Below are positions 1 to 9,111 of a stretch of DNA of 26,635 bases, piece after piece. The number at the start of each line of letters is the position of its first letter. Within the stretch, counting starts at the first letter, position 1. The position numbers were made by a program, and so were the translations under genes. The notes beneath the pieces were generated by a model that was not told the DNA's origin, searched no databases, and saw nothing but the letters and a program-made list of their open reading frames with translations. Source of the stretch: Silene noctiflora (lineage: Eukaryota; Streptophyta; Magnoliopsida; Caryophyllales; Caryophyllaceae); the NCBI GenBank assembly GCA_009801015.1, contig VHZZ01000923.1, forward strand, positions 145,968 through 172,602. Reading direction: 5' to 3'.

Positions 1-1015
1 CAACGTCTTTTCGTCATTTTCGTTAATAAGCGTTGTTAAAAGGCCGTTGTAGTTGCCTGTTTTTGTAGTAGTGCGTGCCGCTTGCATTGAAGATTCAATC
101 ACAAATTCAAACCTGCAAAAGAAATTCAAGTTGTCGCAACCCTTTCAAGAAATCAAATTAATATCGCTCGTACAGTAATTAAAGTTGTATACAGAGCACC
201 CCTTACGTGTACCGTGTACACGTACCTCTACGGCATATTAGAATCAGATGATACATTAGAGATTGTATTTCAATTATCGCAATACAAAATTTGTTGTTAC
301 AAGGTGTTTAGAGAGAGAAAGAGACAATGACGTTTTTAACAAGAATAAGCCGGATTAGGAACTGATAAGGAGTGACAAAGAAGACTGTGAATTTAATTTG
401 GAAATGACACATTTTTAAGTGAGATTTGGTTTTGTACGGGCGCATTTTCTTGGAATTCATTTATATTTGACCCAATTTCAAATCCAAATGATTATATATT
501 GCTAAATATAGGATTTCACCCGAAGTTGAATTTGAAAATCAAAATCAAGCTCCTAAACAGAGTGTAAACGAATTTAAAATTTTGTACGAACATAAAATGG
601 CATTGGAAACTGAAAGAATAAAGGGTAGGCAGGAAAACTCTTCCATTATCTCTCATCAAGAAAATTTTAGAGGTACTAGTTGTCGTATCGCGTGTAATGC
701 GCGCGATACCCCAAGATATATAAATCGTCTTTGTTTCGTTCTATTTTCTTGATTTTCTTCATTGTTTTGTAAGTAAAGTATCTTGTATATGCAAGTGTGT
801 GTATCTATTAGCGTCATCTACTTTATGGCGCGTGATACGCGAGATATTTTGATTCTTTAGCATAGCGAGATCACCAATGTCCTTGAAAAAGCCTAACTTT
901 TTGCATTCGATATCAATAAAGTTATGTGAACATGCACACCGGCTCAATTCCAATTCGAGATCAAAAATTAAGTTTGAATTACATCCAAAGTCGCAAGGAG
1001 TAGTTCATATGCTAT
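1..1015. other. Left-edge non-coding stretch
   Basis: No gene is supported here. The longest open frames are about 60 codons, lack family motifs and have no convincing splice context. The only structure seen is a GC-rich imperfect inverted repeat at 685-709 (arms GTATCGCGtG and CGCGCGATAC). A related GCGCGTGATACGCG word lies near 829-842, in the opposite sense. The rest is AT-rich, unremarkable plant intergenic sequence. Confidence 0.6.
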
Positions 1016-1172
1016 AACTACATTACAGACCCATTAAACATCTAACTAAAAGATGTGAAAGTTGTCCACTAAATGAGTTATTGCTCAAATGGCNAACTAC
1101 ATTACAGACCCATTAAACATCTAACTAAAAGATGTGAAAGTTGTCCACTAAATGAGTTATTGCTCAAATGGC
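1016..1172. repeat. 78-bp perfect direct duplication flanking a single N
   Basis: Bases 1016-1093 and 1095-1172 are identical over 78 bases and are separated only by the N at 1094. An identical copy ending exactly at an unknown base is what results when two contig ends that really overlap are joined with a placeholder instead of being merged. The true sequence probably has one copy. A genuine recent tandem duplication is possible but less likely. Confidence 0.85.
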
Positions 1173-1365
1173 TACAAAGTGCAAATGGTTCGACAAAGTC
1201 AAATAAGCTTGAACTTCTGAACTTAAACATCATATCCACTCATAAATGCTTCATGCTTGCTCATTTGCCGAAGGATTTATGCATTGGCCCGGATATATTA
1301 TTCTCATCTAGTTGGAGTCTACTTAGATTTGCAAGAAATTTGAGAGTAAATTGCCATGTAATACC
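1016..1365 (-). pseudogene. Leucine-rich-repeat receptor-like kinase fragment (degenerate)
   Basis: Read on the minus strand, the stretch encodes FLANLSRLQLDENNISGP followed by MHKSFGK (about 1265-1345). Further downstream it encodes LSNNSFSGQL (about 1136-1172). These are recognisable plant LRR units (consensus NL..L.LD.N.ISG.IP.SF and LNNNSLSGQIP) of the kind found in LRR-VIII-type receptor kinases. Stop codons and frame changes separate the pieces, and no kinase domain, signal peptide or further repeats are visible nearby, so it is a gene relic. The part nearest 1016-1172 is duplicated in the assembly across the N. The family call rests on short motifs only. It could be an LRR fragment of another subfamily. 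Confidence 0.5.
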
Positions 1366-4059
1366 CTAAAGCACATCGATTATCAAATATTAGCACAAAC
1401 CATATGATTAGGAGGTATTAGATTTATTTTTGAAACAAGATCAATATATCTAAACACAGTTTAGAATATATATTACGTGGTGCCAATAAGAATAATAATA
1501 AAGCACCTGGTAGCATGGCCTCAAAAGTGCAAAGCATCTTGAACATCTTGAATACATCATTCCTCTTTTTCAGCTAACTCGCATGCCTGTATACATTGTG
1601 TCAATAGGAATATTAATTGACATCTTTTCCCACCAAAATCAAAAGAAGGCAGTATAAACGGATGTAATAGGTATGATTTAACAAACAATAGGATGATGGT
1701 AACCAAATTTTTAAAACTTAATTTGTGTTTTTTAAACATGGCATGAATACCCATGATGAAACACTTGGAACAGTAGTTATCTTTCGGTTTCAGGCAACAT
1801 GCCCTTTTTTATCAACTATACTCCAAGAACCAATAATGAAAAATAAAATGGCTACTAAACATGTTTTCCCTCCCTCTCTCCCCATCTCTTTCCCTCTCCC
1901 TCGCTTAGGTTCACATATTCATCCTTTCTCCACTCATATCAGTCATAGCTCATAACTCATAATCCAAAATCAACAAGCATTTACAAAATAAAAGTACCAA
2001 TTTTAACATTCAAACTCTATTCAAATTTCAAATGGGTACCTCATATAACCATAAAAAAAACCAAAAAAATGATTATTTAGCTTCAATATATCACCAATTC
2101 TTGTTTAATTTACTACGGTTCACACAATGTCACAATTGATTAAAATAGAGGTGCAATTGAAAAGAGATTGAGATAAGTCTTAATTTAAGACAGTCTAAAA
2201 CAAAACCTACTTTCAACGATTCCAAACCCCAAAAAAAGGAGGAAAAAGAAGAGTGAAAAACTTATTGTTTCTCTAATATTTGTTGTTGTTCTAGTCATGT
2301 TCAGCAGAAGAGTGAATGTGCTGCTGCTGCAAATAAGCAAACTCTTTACCTAAATTAATAAGATCAATATTAAACATGATATATAAAACCCAAGATCAAA
2401 CAACAAACAGGTGTAAAGCAAATACTAAAGTGGCTGCTTACAAGTAAACAAAATCCACTTCAATGAAACGAAAATTCCCACTGAATATTCTTGAAACAAA
2501 GTGTTAGCTGATTTCTAAAATTATAAATATGCACGTCATGGCCAATCAATAGATAAAAGTAAGATTATCAAAATCTAACAACATAGAATTTCTAATTTTT
2601 ACGAAAACTGAACCTTAATAATTTTTAAAAATATATGTCTTTCATAGAGGTGATTTCACCTTGCTTTATAATCACGAAGGCACAAGAAAATAGACAAAAC
2701 CTTAAATAATGCAACATAGTCGAAAGATCCGCACCTAAGGGCAATTTAATTACCAAGACATACACAAATAAGCAAACAATGACTCCCTCTATGTCAATTC
2801 GGAACCCATATTCTTCGTGGTTACTGCAAATTCTCATCTTCTGCCTTCTGCTTTCCTTCTTGCTCCTATTCTTTTTTTCCCCATTGTGTCCTAAAAATAA
2901 AATCTAGCAGGAGAATCTAAAGCAATAACATTTATATTTGAAATGAAATAAAAGGCAGAAACAACAGCAACTCACGAAGACCAGAAGTGCTGGTTGTGGT
3001 GGTTGTTCATTGAAACTATTGTGAAAAGTATAGGTGACATTTTCGCCAGAGTTAAACGAAAGCAAATTATTTTGTACCAAATAATCATGTAATGTTGAGA
3101 ACCTTGTGATGATGACTCTCCTGACATGTTTCTTTGACCATGTTCTGGAGAAAAAATAAAGAGTATTAAGATTTAAGATTGGCTTAAAAAATTGTCTTTT
3201 TCTTTCCAAGATGAGTTACACACCATAACTTATAGCGTAATTACAATCAAAGTTTATATTATAGTGGGGAACAATAAACATAGTCATCTATTAATGGCAA
3301 TAAATGAGTGTTTAACCAATAAAAAAATGTTACAATCTTATTCCATTAGATTGTTGAGCTGCAAATTTACAATATTTTTGTTCTATCATTACCAGAGTTT
3401 TTTTGTAGTAGGCACCAAAGACTTAACCATGAGATCTGTCAGTTTAGTAGACTCATCTTTTTCTCATGCTGCAATTACTCTAAATCCACACAAATTTGAT
3501 ACAAAGTCAAAATGTACTGGATGTTTTTTTTTTCTAAGAAGAGAGTCTTTCATATCTATGCCTATATCAACAAATTGGGATGAGAAACAAAACATAATGT
3601 GCTGGATTTTTACCACATGACTCCTATCGGTATTATTCTCTATGGACATGTTCATGCGGGTCTTGGGAAAGGCGAAGACAAAAGCAAAGGCACAAATCTC
3701 ACTAAGATCATATGGGCATACTCTCCTAAGGAAAAAGGCAAAAAACGAAGCGATCTCTCGACCAAGACTATTAGTCTTGTCAATTTATGAAGAACTTTTC
3801 AACAGGCTTAAAGGCGGTATCGCACGGTTTCTGAGTCTCTTAGTCAACTGTTCAAAATAATACTCATTTATTCACTTTCTCACATAGAATACATCTTATC
3901 AAACTTATCTCACCAATTCTCAAAAGCACTCCAACAATGGATTTTAAGCTCCCAAATTCACTGCATAATTTGATAAAGCTCATCAATCGATGGATAATTA
4001 GACATCAAACAACTCAATCCCATCACTTGACTATGAAAAACCAACCAATGTTGCTTAGA
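1366..4059. other. Long AT-rich stretch without an assignable gene
   Basis: No product is recognised. On the minus strand, 2975-3138 would make a plausible exon: a pyrimidine-rich CAG acceptor just above 3138, a GTGAGT donor just below 2975, and one frame open throughout (a stretch reading NNLLSFNSGENVTYTFHNSF). I cannot match that peptide to a family. A short minus-strand tail near 2294-2350 reads KEFAYLQQQHIHSSAEHD and then a stop, which could be a last exon. A plus-strand open frame at 3642-3860 is basic and low in information. These pieces might be remains of one unknown minus-strand gene starting near 5487 or 4640, but nothing ties them together. Confidence 0.3.
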
Positions 4060-4165
4060 AGCGCTTAGAAGGGTATAAAGAGTACCTCCGTGGCAGCAGC
4101 ATTGCACAGAAGCAGCGTCCCGAGTAGTTGGTGACGTTTCTGAATGACAGGGAGAATGGAACCTG
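4060..4165 (-). pseudogene. CBS/DUF21 (CNNM-like) protein gene fragment
   Basis: The minus strand encodes SILPVIQKRHQLLGTLLLCN followed by AAATE (about 4086-4160). This closely matches the conserved stretch around ILPV(V/I)QKQHQLLVTLLLCNAAAMEALPIYLDK of plant DUF21-CBS membrane proteins, which are relatives of CNNM/CorC magnesium transporters. Just after it, the bases still resemble the ALPIYLD codons, but the frame is lost and a stop follows. A CAG precedes the piece and could be a relic splice acceptor. None of the rest of the family (the other membrane segments, the CBS pair) was found on either side. It is best read as a captured or leftover gene fragment of about 100 bp. Confidence 0.6.
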
Positions 4166-4619
4166 AATACACACATTTAGATCAAGTTAACCAATGCGAC
4201 ATTAACATAAACTTGTATCCACCATAACAAAACATTCCATGATAATCATTACACTCAAACTTCGAAATCATACGAGTAATTGCTTTACTCAAAAGCTCTT
4301 ATTTTTTGGTTGCNTAATCAACAATATGTCGGCCCATACATTCTTTACTCCAGGTAATCAGTATCTTGATCATATTATACTGATGACATAATCATGCCAC
4401 ATTCTCATCTCAAATAAAAACCACCAATTTCATGAATTTCAACAAACAAAAAATTCAAACTGCAACCACATTNCCATAATTTAACCTAATTCAAAATGCA
4501 AAACTTAATAAAAATCGGTGAAAAGGGGAACCTAATTTTAGATCGACAGTAAAATTGAATTGAACCAGGGAAAAGAGCAAAAGTAATTGAGTGAACAAAC
4601 CTAAGATAAAGAATTGGAC
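4166..4619. other. AT-rich stretch with two unresolved bases
   Basis: No gene is seen. Single Ns at 4314 and 4473 mark uncertain assembly. On the minus strand the sequence is T-rich and intron-like, which fits a leader intron below the CT-rich stretch at 4640-4740, but no junction can be proven. Confidence 0.4.
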
Positions 4620-4850
4620 AAATGATAGTTACGTGGTGCTCGTTATAGGGTAGAGATTATGAGAATGGATTGGGAGGAGATGATAGAGAGAATGGAGAAA
4701 GGAGAAAAGAGAGAGTATAAGAGAAGGGAATAAGATAGTAAGGCAAAACTATATGGCTGTAAATGGATAGCAAAAAGGAAAGGGGACCGACCAGAAATAC
4801 CCCAAGGTTAGCCAAAACGCAGCGTTTGCGACTGTTCATTATGAACAGTG
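4620..4850 (-). promoter_or_regulatory. Possible promoter and CT-rich leader, minus strand
   Basis: Read on the minus strand, this contains a palindrome (4831-4849), then about 90 bases of unremarkable sequence, then a strongly CT-rich run (about 4660-4740). Such runs are typical of plant 5' leaders. A possible donor (GGTTTGTTC) follows near 4600. The CBS/DUF21 fragment lies about 0.5 kb downstream in the same orientation, so this may be the relic 5' end of that gene. No start codon with a recognisable protein is attached. Confidence 0.3.
4831..4849. repeat. Palindrome ACTGTTCAT-T-ATGAACAGT, copy 1
   Basis: Perfect 9-bp arms surround one central T. It is preceded by AAACGC...GCGTTTGCG. Copy 2, at 5829-5848, has the same preceding layout and the same orientation. 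Short ACTGTTCA/TGAACAGT palindromes near plant gene starts occur widely as dispersed repeats. That is general recollection and was not checked here. Confidence 0.7.
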
Positions 4851-5399
4851 TTTTTCCATGGGGATCAATATAGTACAAGTCATCAAACAAATGAGGCGGA
4901 TGATTAACAAAGAAATAAGCAACAACACCTTATATGCAATTTTTAGGTTAACTGCTAACAAATGCTGAAGTAAACCATAAAAGGGAGACAAAAGGCGCAT
5001 CAGATCAGTATCCTAAAATTTGATACTTCTTTATAGGCTTTTAACCAATTTTAGGAAACTTATAACTCGGAGGGATGAAAGTGGTAGGGGTAAAGTTCTA
5101 GTCACTTAAGTAACACAGTTTCAGGACCAACAATTAGCACAAATGAAAACTACCCATCAAACTCAAAATCAAGACGATAGATGAACATCCAAAAAGCGAA
5201 AAGAGGATAAAGTCCTGGCCCATCTATGGCTACTATTCGGATGAAGGAAAAAAAAGGGTCCTCTTATGAGCCTAAGATATAACCACCCATCAACTACACA
5301 ATTCAAAAGTCAACAACGACTCATCAATTGAAGCACAAAATAAAAACTACCAATCAAATTAATATCTTCAAAAGAAGAAAACTAAAAGGCGATGATAAA

Positions 5400-5850
5400 A
5401 GATAAGAATGCAAAAAAAAAAAAAGAGGTACAGTGATTCATGAACATATGACAATTTACTGTTGCGAACACCGTCACTCTCTGCCATTCGGTTAACTCGG
5501 TGTCTTAGGGTTTGTAAGAGTGAAATCCAAGGAAAAAGGTGGAGCTTAAATTGGTCTCCATCTTATAAAGGCCTGATTAGAGTTTAGAAAACGTTTCCCA
5601 TTGACACCGATCTCTCCGTCGGCATAGCTAAGGGCTGCCATCATGACCAAAATTAGGGTTGGGTTTATGGAAGTGAAAGCTTAGGGAAAAGGCCGTAGAA
5701 AGAAGAGAGAGGGCAAGAGAAGGCCAGTGGATTGGATGCATTTCTACTAAGGCCCAATTTGTAGAACCCAGCAGCAAAAAGGCCCAGCGAAACTCAAAAG
5801 CTGAAACGACAGATGGGGAGTCGTTTTGCACTGTTCATATGAACAGTGTC
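5400..5850 (-). promoter_or_regulatory. Promoter-like region with TATA, telo-box and TGGGCC-type elements, minus strand
   Basis: On the minus strand, in order, there are the palindrome (5829-5848), two GGGCC words (near 5753-5757 and 5782-5786; site II-like), AACCCTAA (near 5653-5660), a TATA-like CTTTATAAG (about 5562-5570) and a perfect telo box AAACCCTAA (about 5507-5515). An ATG at 5487 opens MAESDGVRN. The combination of telo box and site II is known from plant genes for ribosomal proteins, translation factors and snoRNAs. No downstream coding exon could be assigned, so the gene may be broken, non-coding, or have exons too short to see. A (A)12 run at about 5413-5424 (T-run on the minus strand) follows. 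Confidence 0.4.
5829..5848. repeat. Perfect palindrome around TGTTCATATGAACA, copy 2
   Basis: The 20 bases 5829-5848 equal their own reverse complement, with arms of 10 and no spacer. Upstream on the plus strand lie AAACGAC and GTCGTTTTG, making a second, looser inverted pair. Copy 1 at 4831-4849 has the same arrangement about 1 kb away. Confidence 0.85.
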
Positions 5851-6194
5851 AATGCTTGGAGACATTTAGGATAAGGTGAAAGATTAATGTTTTACTAATT
5901 TAAACAATCCTTACATAGGTAACACAAAATTAATGGATAACTTAACAATAAACAAATAAACTCCTCTAATATCTCTTCTCAATAATCAATTAATAAGTTA
6001 ATGATGTTAAGAGCTTTACATGAGCCCACTTGTCGCAAAAGTGTATAAACTGCACGTATTTTTATGTTATTGTATAGATAGATAGATAGATACTTCGTAA
6101 ATTAATAAACGATTGAGAGAGTATTAATCAATCACAAACACTTCATCTTAAAATAATTATAAGCTTCGTACTTTTAAGTGAATAGGCAAATTTC
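5851..6194. other. Intergenic spacer with a short GATA repeat
   Basis: AT-rich spacer with no gene. A (GATA)4-type microsatellite lies near 6074-6092. The sequence up to the foldback element is otherwise plain. Confidence 0.6.
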
Positions 6195-6484
6195 AACATT
6201 TCACCCAATTGTATCATACTTTGCTTTTTCAAGATTGTACCCCTCTATTTTCTCGATTTTTACGTGGTACCCCTCGCTTTTCAAAAATATGAGTGGTACC
6301 CTAAATTTAATGAAAAGACTTAAAATACCCAAAATACTCTAATCCGCCTCATTTAAATGTTTAGCTTATGCATTTCGATTGACCTTTTGACAATAATTTG
6401 TCATGTCATTAATATAAACATCATTTAATCCATCAAAACATCTTTTCTTTACAATTTTTTTAGGATAAAACCCGAATGCTTACT

Positions 6485-6960
6485 TTAATAACGATAAATC
6501 AAACAGTAAGCTTCGTTCGCGAACGGCGGCAACACATCCGACCACTCAGATCTACTAGTAATCATAGGAAAAATATGAGCTAAAGCGTGTGCAACACAGT
6601 TATTGACACGACTAGTAAAAATCCAAATAACAGTTGAAAAAGAAACACAAAGCAATAAAATGTCTTCTAAAACTAACACAAAAATACTCCTTCATGCCAA
6701 CTTATTCTTTAGATCTTCAATGACTTGTAAACAATCGCTCTCAAGCACGATCTCCCGGTAGCCTTTCCGCAACGCATCCTTAATTCCTTCTAGCACAGCA
6801 ACCGCCTCCGCTACATGTAGCTCCCAATTTTGTTCCCGCACAGGCTAAATCCCCCACAACACCTCACCCTTTTTGCCCTTACACACCATACCCATACTCA
6901 CGCCCTCCCCATCCTTCACCCCCGCGTCAACATTAATCTTCACATACCCTCTAGGTGCCG
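6485..6960 (-). pseudogene. LINE RNase H domain remnant
   Basis: The C-terminal RNase H (RVT_3 type) is recognisable from start to stop. KINVDAGV carries the first aspartate, AEAVAVLEGIKDAL the glutamate, IVLESDCLQVIEDL the second aspartate, and NNCVAHALAHI the terminal histidine motif. The protein ends in a short tail before the stop at 6485. At least two in-frame stops disrupt it, one where a TGG-like codon reads TGA just after LKNKLA. All core catalytic residues remain, so decay is moderate and the insertion is not very ancient. Confidence 0.85.
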
Positions 6961-6997
6961 GCTTTCACCCATCCGTCATTCCAGCCCCCTCACTGCC

Positions 6998-7005
<8 letters not shown>

Positions 7006-7035
<30 letters not shown>
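7006..7035. repeat. (TC)15 microsatellite inside the LINE
   Basis: Thirty uninterrupted bases of TC/CT lie between the zf-RVT and RNase H parts. On the coding (minus) strand this is a GA tract that would read as an alternating Glu-Arg run. It probably expanded after insertion in a purine-rich linker. Confidence 0.9.
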
Positions 7036-7037
<2 letters not shown>

Positions 7038-7240
7038 CCTCCACTTCTCGTAAATCCAACCCCCTCCACCTCAGCTATGACGTCGCGCGTACGCATAATC
7101 ACCACCAACGAATCAATTTCCCTCGAATCAAAGATGACTTTTTTACGATGTTCCCACAACGCCTAACAACCAACCATGAAAATGCTATGTTCCCGAGATC
7201 CTATCCCCCTCCACCTCACCTCAATCTAGTCCCGCACACC

Positions 7241-7606
7241 TCAACCTACAAACTCCTCCTCACACTCCAACCTCAGCCCCTCCGACACCATTTGCGCGAC
7301 CCAACAATATTTAAAAACATGAATACTAGACTCGAAAAAAGAATTACAAAAAGAGAGGAAATAATTATTACCTCGAACTTTAGCCGCAATGTTTGCTCTC
7401 GTCGCCAAAGCTTCGCTGGACAGTTGCCAGAAGAAAAGCTTCACTCGGGGCCAAACCGGGATTTTCCAAAGCCGATTCCACAACCACCTTTCCCTCTCCG
7501 AATCAGAAGTACCACCCATATCCATCCCATTATCACCTGCAAGGAGTTTATAAACCGATTTAACAGTAAACATCCCATCCTTTTCTGCTTTCAAACCATA
7601 TGTCAC
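7241..7606 (-). pseudogene. LINE zf-RVT (zinc-binding in reverse transcriptase) domain remnant
   Basis: The minus strand reads FTVKSVYKLL, then WLWNRLWKIPVWPRVKLFFW, then ALATRANIAAKV. This is the standard order of the zf-RVT domain found between RT and RNase H in plant LINEs. The following stretch CNSFFESSIHVFKYC keeps two cysteines and a histidine of the expected zinc site, but the spacing is altered. Frame and stop changes separate it from the RNase H part downstream. Confidence 0.8.
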
Positions 7607-7998
7607 AAGGTCTATTTTGACTCAATCTAATGTTAGCTATACGGTCTCTCTCAAATGGCAAGAAAAGATCCGATAGTCGCTCCTCCACTCACCCACCAGT
7701 CTCGCCGGATCAGCTCGCACACTAGCATCTCCTCATTTCCATTAGCACACGGAGAGATTACACGCCCCTTATGAGTACCTGACAGCCACGCATCACGCCA
7801 CACCCTTGTAGACCTCCCATCTTCGATTCGTCTCCTCAACCTCTTTTCCACGACCGTACGCTCTTTGAATAGCCCCCTCCAGGTGTAGCTTTGATTATTA
7901 CCCAAACTAGCTGACATAAAATCTCCATTCGGGTAATATTTAGCTCGCATAACTCGCTCCTATAAGCTCCCAAATTCCGTTGTAAGCCTCCACGCTTA

Positions 7999-8636
7999 TT
8001 AGCCAAGCAAAGCTAAGTTAAAAAACTTGAAGTCCCGAAAACCCATACCCCATCCCTTTTGCTGACATAACTTCTTCCAAGCAACCCAACTAATCCCTCT
8101 CTTTCCTTCCTCATGATTCCACCAAAACCGAGACATCATCGCTCTAATCTCGTCACAAAAATTAACGGGAATTTTAAAAACACTCATAACATAGGTAAGG
8201 ATTGAATTGGTCACAACCTTTAAAAGAACCTCATTACTAGCCCTAGACAAGATTTTCCTGCGCCAGACCTGAAGCCATTTACTTAGCTAATCTCGAAGAA
8301 TATCAGTGAGTACTTTTTTAGAACGACCTACTACCGTGGGGAGTCTCAGTTATCGGTGTTGCTCCTCCACTTCCACAATACCCAACTTATCCACAAATAA
8401 GCTCCTTCTCCCCCTTGACACCCCTTTACTAAAAGAAACAATACTTAGCTTATCCAAGTTAACCAGTTGACTCGACGCACTTTCATACCTCCTTAAAATA
8501 TTGGAAATAGTATCAGCTTCCTCGACCGTAGCCTTCGCAAAAAACAAGCTATTGTCAACAAATAAGAGATGAGAAATAGACGGTGCACCATTCGAAATTC
8601 TAGAGATTAGGTCGCCTTGCCTCAGACCTCTAGACG
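7999..8636 (-). pseudogene. LINE reverse-transcriptase C-terminal remnant
   Basis: The upstream end keeps GLRQGD, the conserved turn of plant LINE reverse transcriptases. This is followed almost at once by NGAPSISHLLFVDNSLFF, so the residues that normally separate these motifs are deleted. The catalytic FADD box reads FVDN, which removes a metal-binding aspartate. The C-terminal part is well kept: ASNEVLLKVVTNSILTYVMS, then RFWWNHEEGKRGISWVAWKK, then GWGMGFRDFKFFNLALL, which is typical of the family. Stops interrupt the frame between the two blocks (about 8250-8350). The function would have been cDNA synthesis at the target site. This copy cannot perform it. Confidence 0.85.
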
Positions 8637-8795
8637 GTCTGAATTATCTAGATGGGTAGTTTGGGTATCTTAAAAATATTTTACTTAGTTTAGGGGTATC
8701 AATGATGTTTTAAAAAAACATAGGAGTACCATGTAAAATTCGAAAAAACATAGGGGTACCATGTAGAAAAACCCTTTTTAATTTGTTAAATATCA

Positions 8796-9111
8796 ATGAT
8801 GATGTGTCAAAAGGTAAGTGGAGTGACACACATAATTGGACACAAAAATGGGATAGATGATCCTCACTGAACATACACGGATTTAAAACTACTCCACAAT
8901 TACACGTATTATTTTGTAAGGCGAACAGATAAATAGGCAAATGAATGACGTAATTTGGTATGTTATTTATAGTAACCCATGTTTAAATAACAAGTTAATG
9001 AACAGTCACCGGGTGAGAAACACCATATGAAGTAGACCTGTCCAATCTTGAACCGACCCTTCAAACGCGATTGGACCCATTAAAATCTATATTGATTTAA
9101 AAAATGGTGAA
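8796..9111. other. Spacer between the two foldback copies
   Basis: About 300 bases with no gene or clear repeat. Near 9040-9080 there is a short stretch with GAACCGACCC and GGACCC, like the ACCCGA-rich low-complexity patches elsewhere in the window. Confidence 0.5.

Larger units (their letters stand above)
6455..8638 (-). mobile_element. 5'-truncated RNase H-bearing plant LINE (non-LTR retrotransposon)
   Basis: This is the 3' part of a plant LINE ORF2. In order on the minus strand it has a reverse-transcriptase palm remnant (about 8350-8636), the RT thumb/linker (about 7999-8300), the region before the zinc-binding domain (about 7651-7950), a zf-RVT domain (about 7241-7606) and an RNase H domain ending in a stop at 6485. 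A very short 3' tail ends in an A-run, seen as seven Ts at 6455-6461, as expected for target-primed insertion. The endonuclease, most of the RT and ORF1 are missing, a common 5' truncation. Several in-frame stops and at least one internal deletion make it inactive. It lies inside foldback copy A. Confidence 0.9.
6195..8795. mobile_element. Foldback/MITE-like element, copy A, split by a LINE
   Basis: Bases about 6195-6454 and about 8639-8795 are the two halves of one element. The outer about 150 bases of each half are imperfect inverted repeats. The left end shows ACGTGGTACCCCT and GAGTGGTACCC. The right end shows ATAGGGGTACCATGTAGAA on the plus strand, its inverse. Both halves align in reverse orientation with copy B at 9112-9528. 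Together the halves total about 417 bases, the same size as copy B (about 416), so the LINE went in with little or no loss. No coding capacity was seen, and the superfamily cannot be assigned because the target-site duplication is unclear. Confidence 0.7.

Noticed and set aside
3192-3860. Overlapping plus-strand open frames (up to 142 codons)
   Set aside because: No recognisable domains, skewed composition and no splice or promoter support. They are likely chance frames in AT-rich DNA.
6830-7630. A 266-codon plus-strand open frame across the LINE
   Set aside because: It is the antisense shadow of the zf-RVT/RNase H coding part and the TC microsatellite. Its peptide is low-complexity (His/Pro/Leu/Ser) with no family motif.
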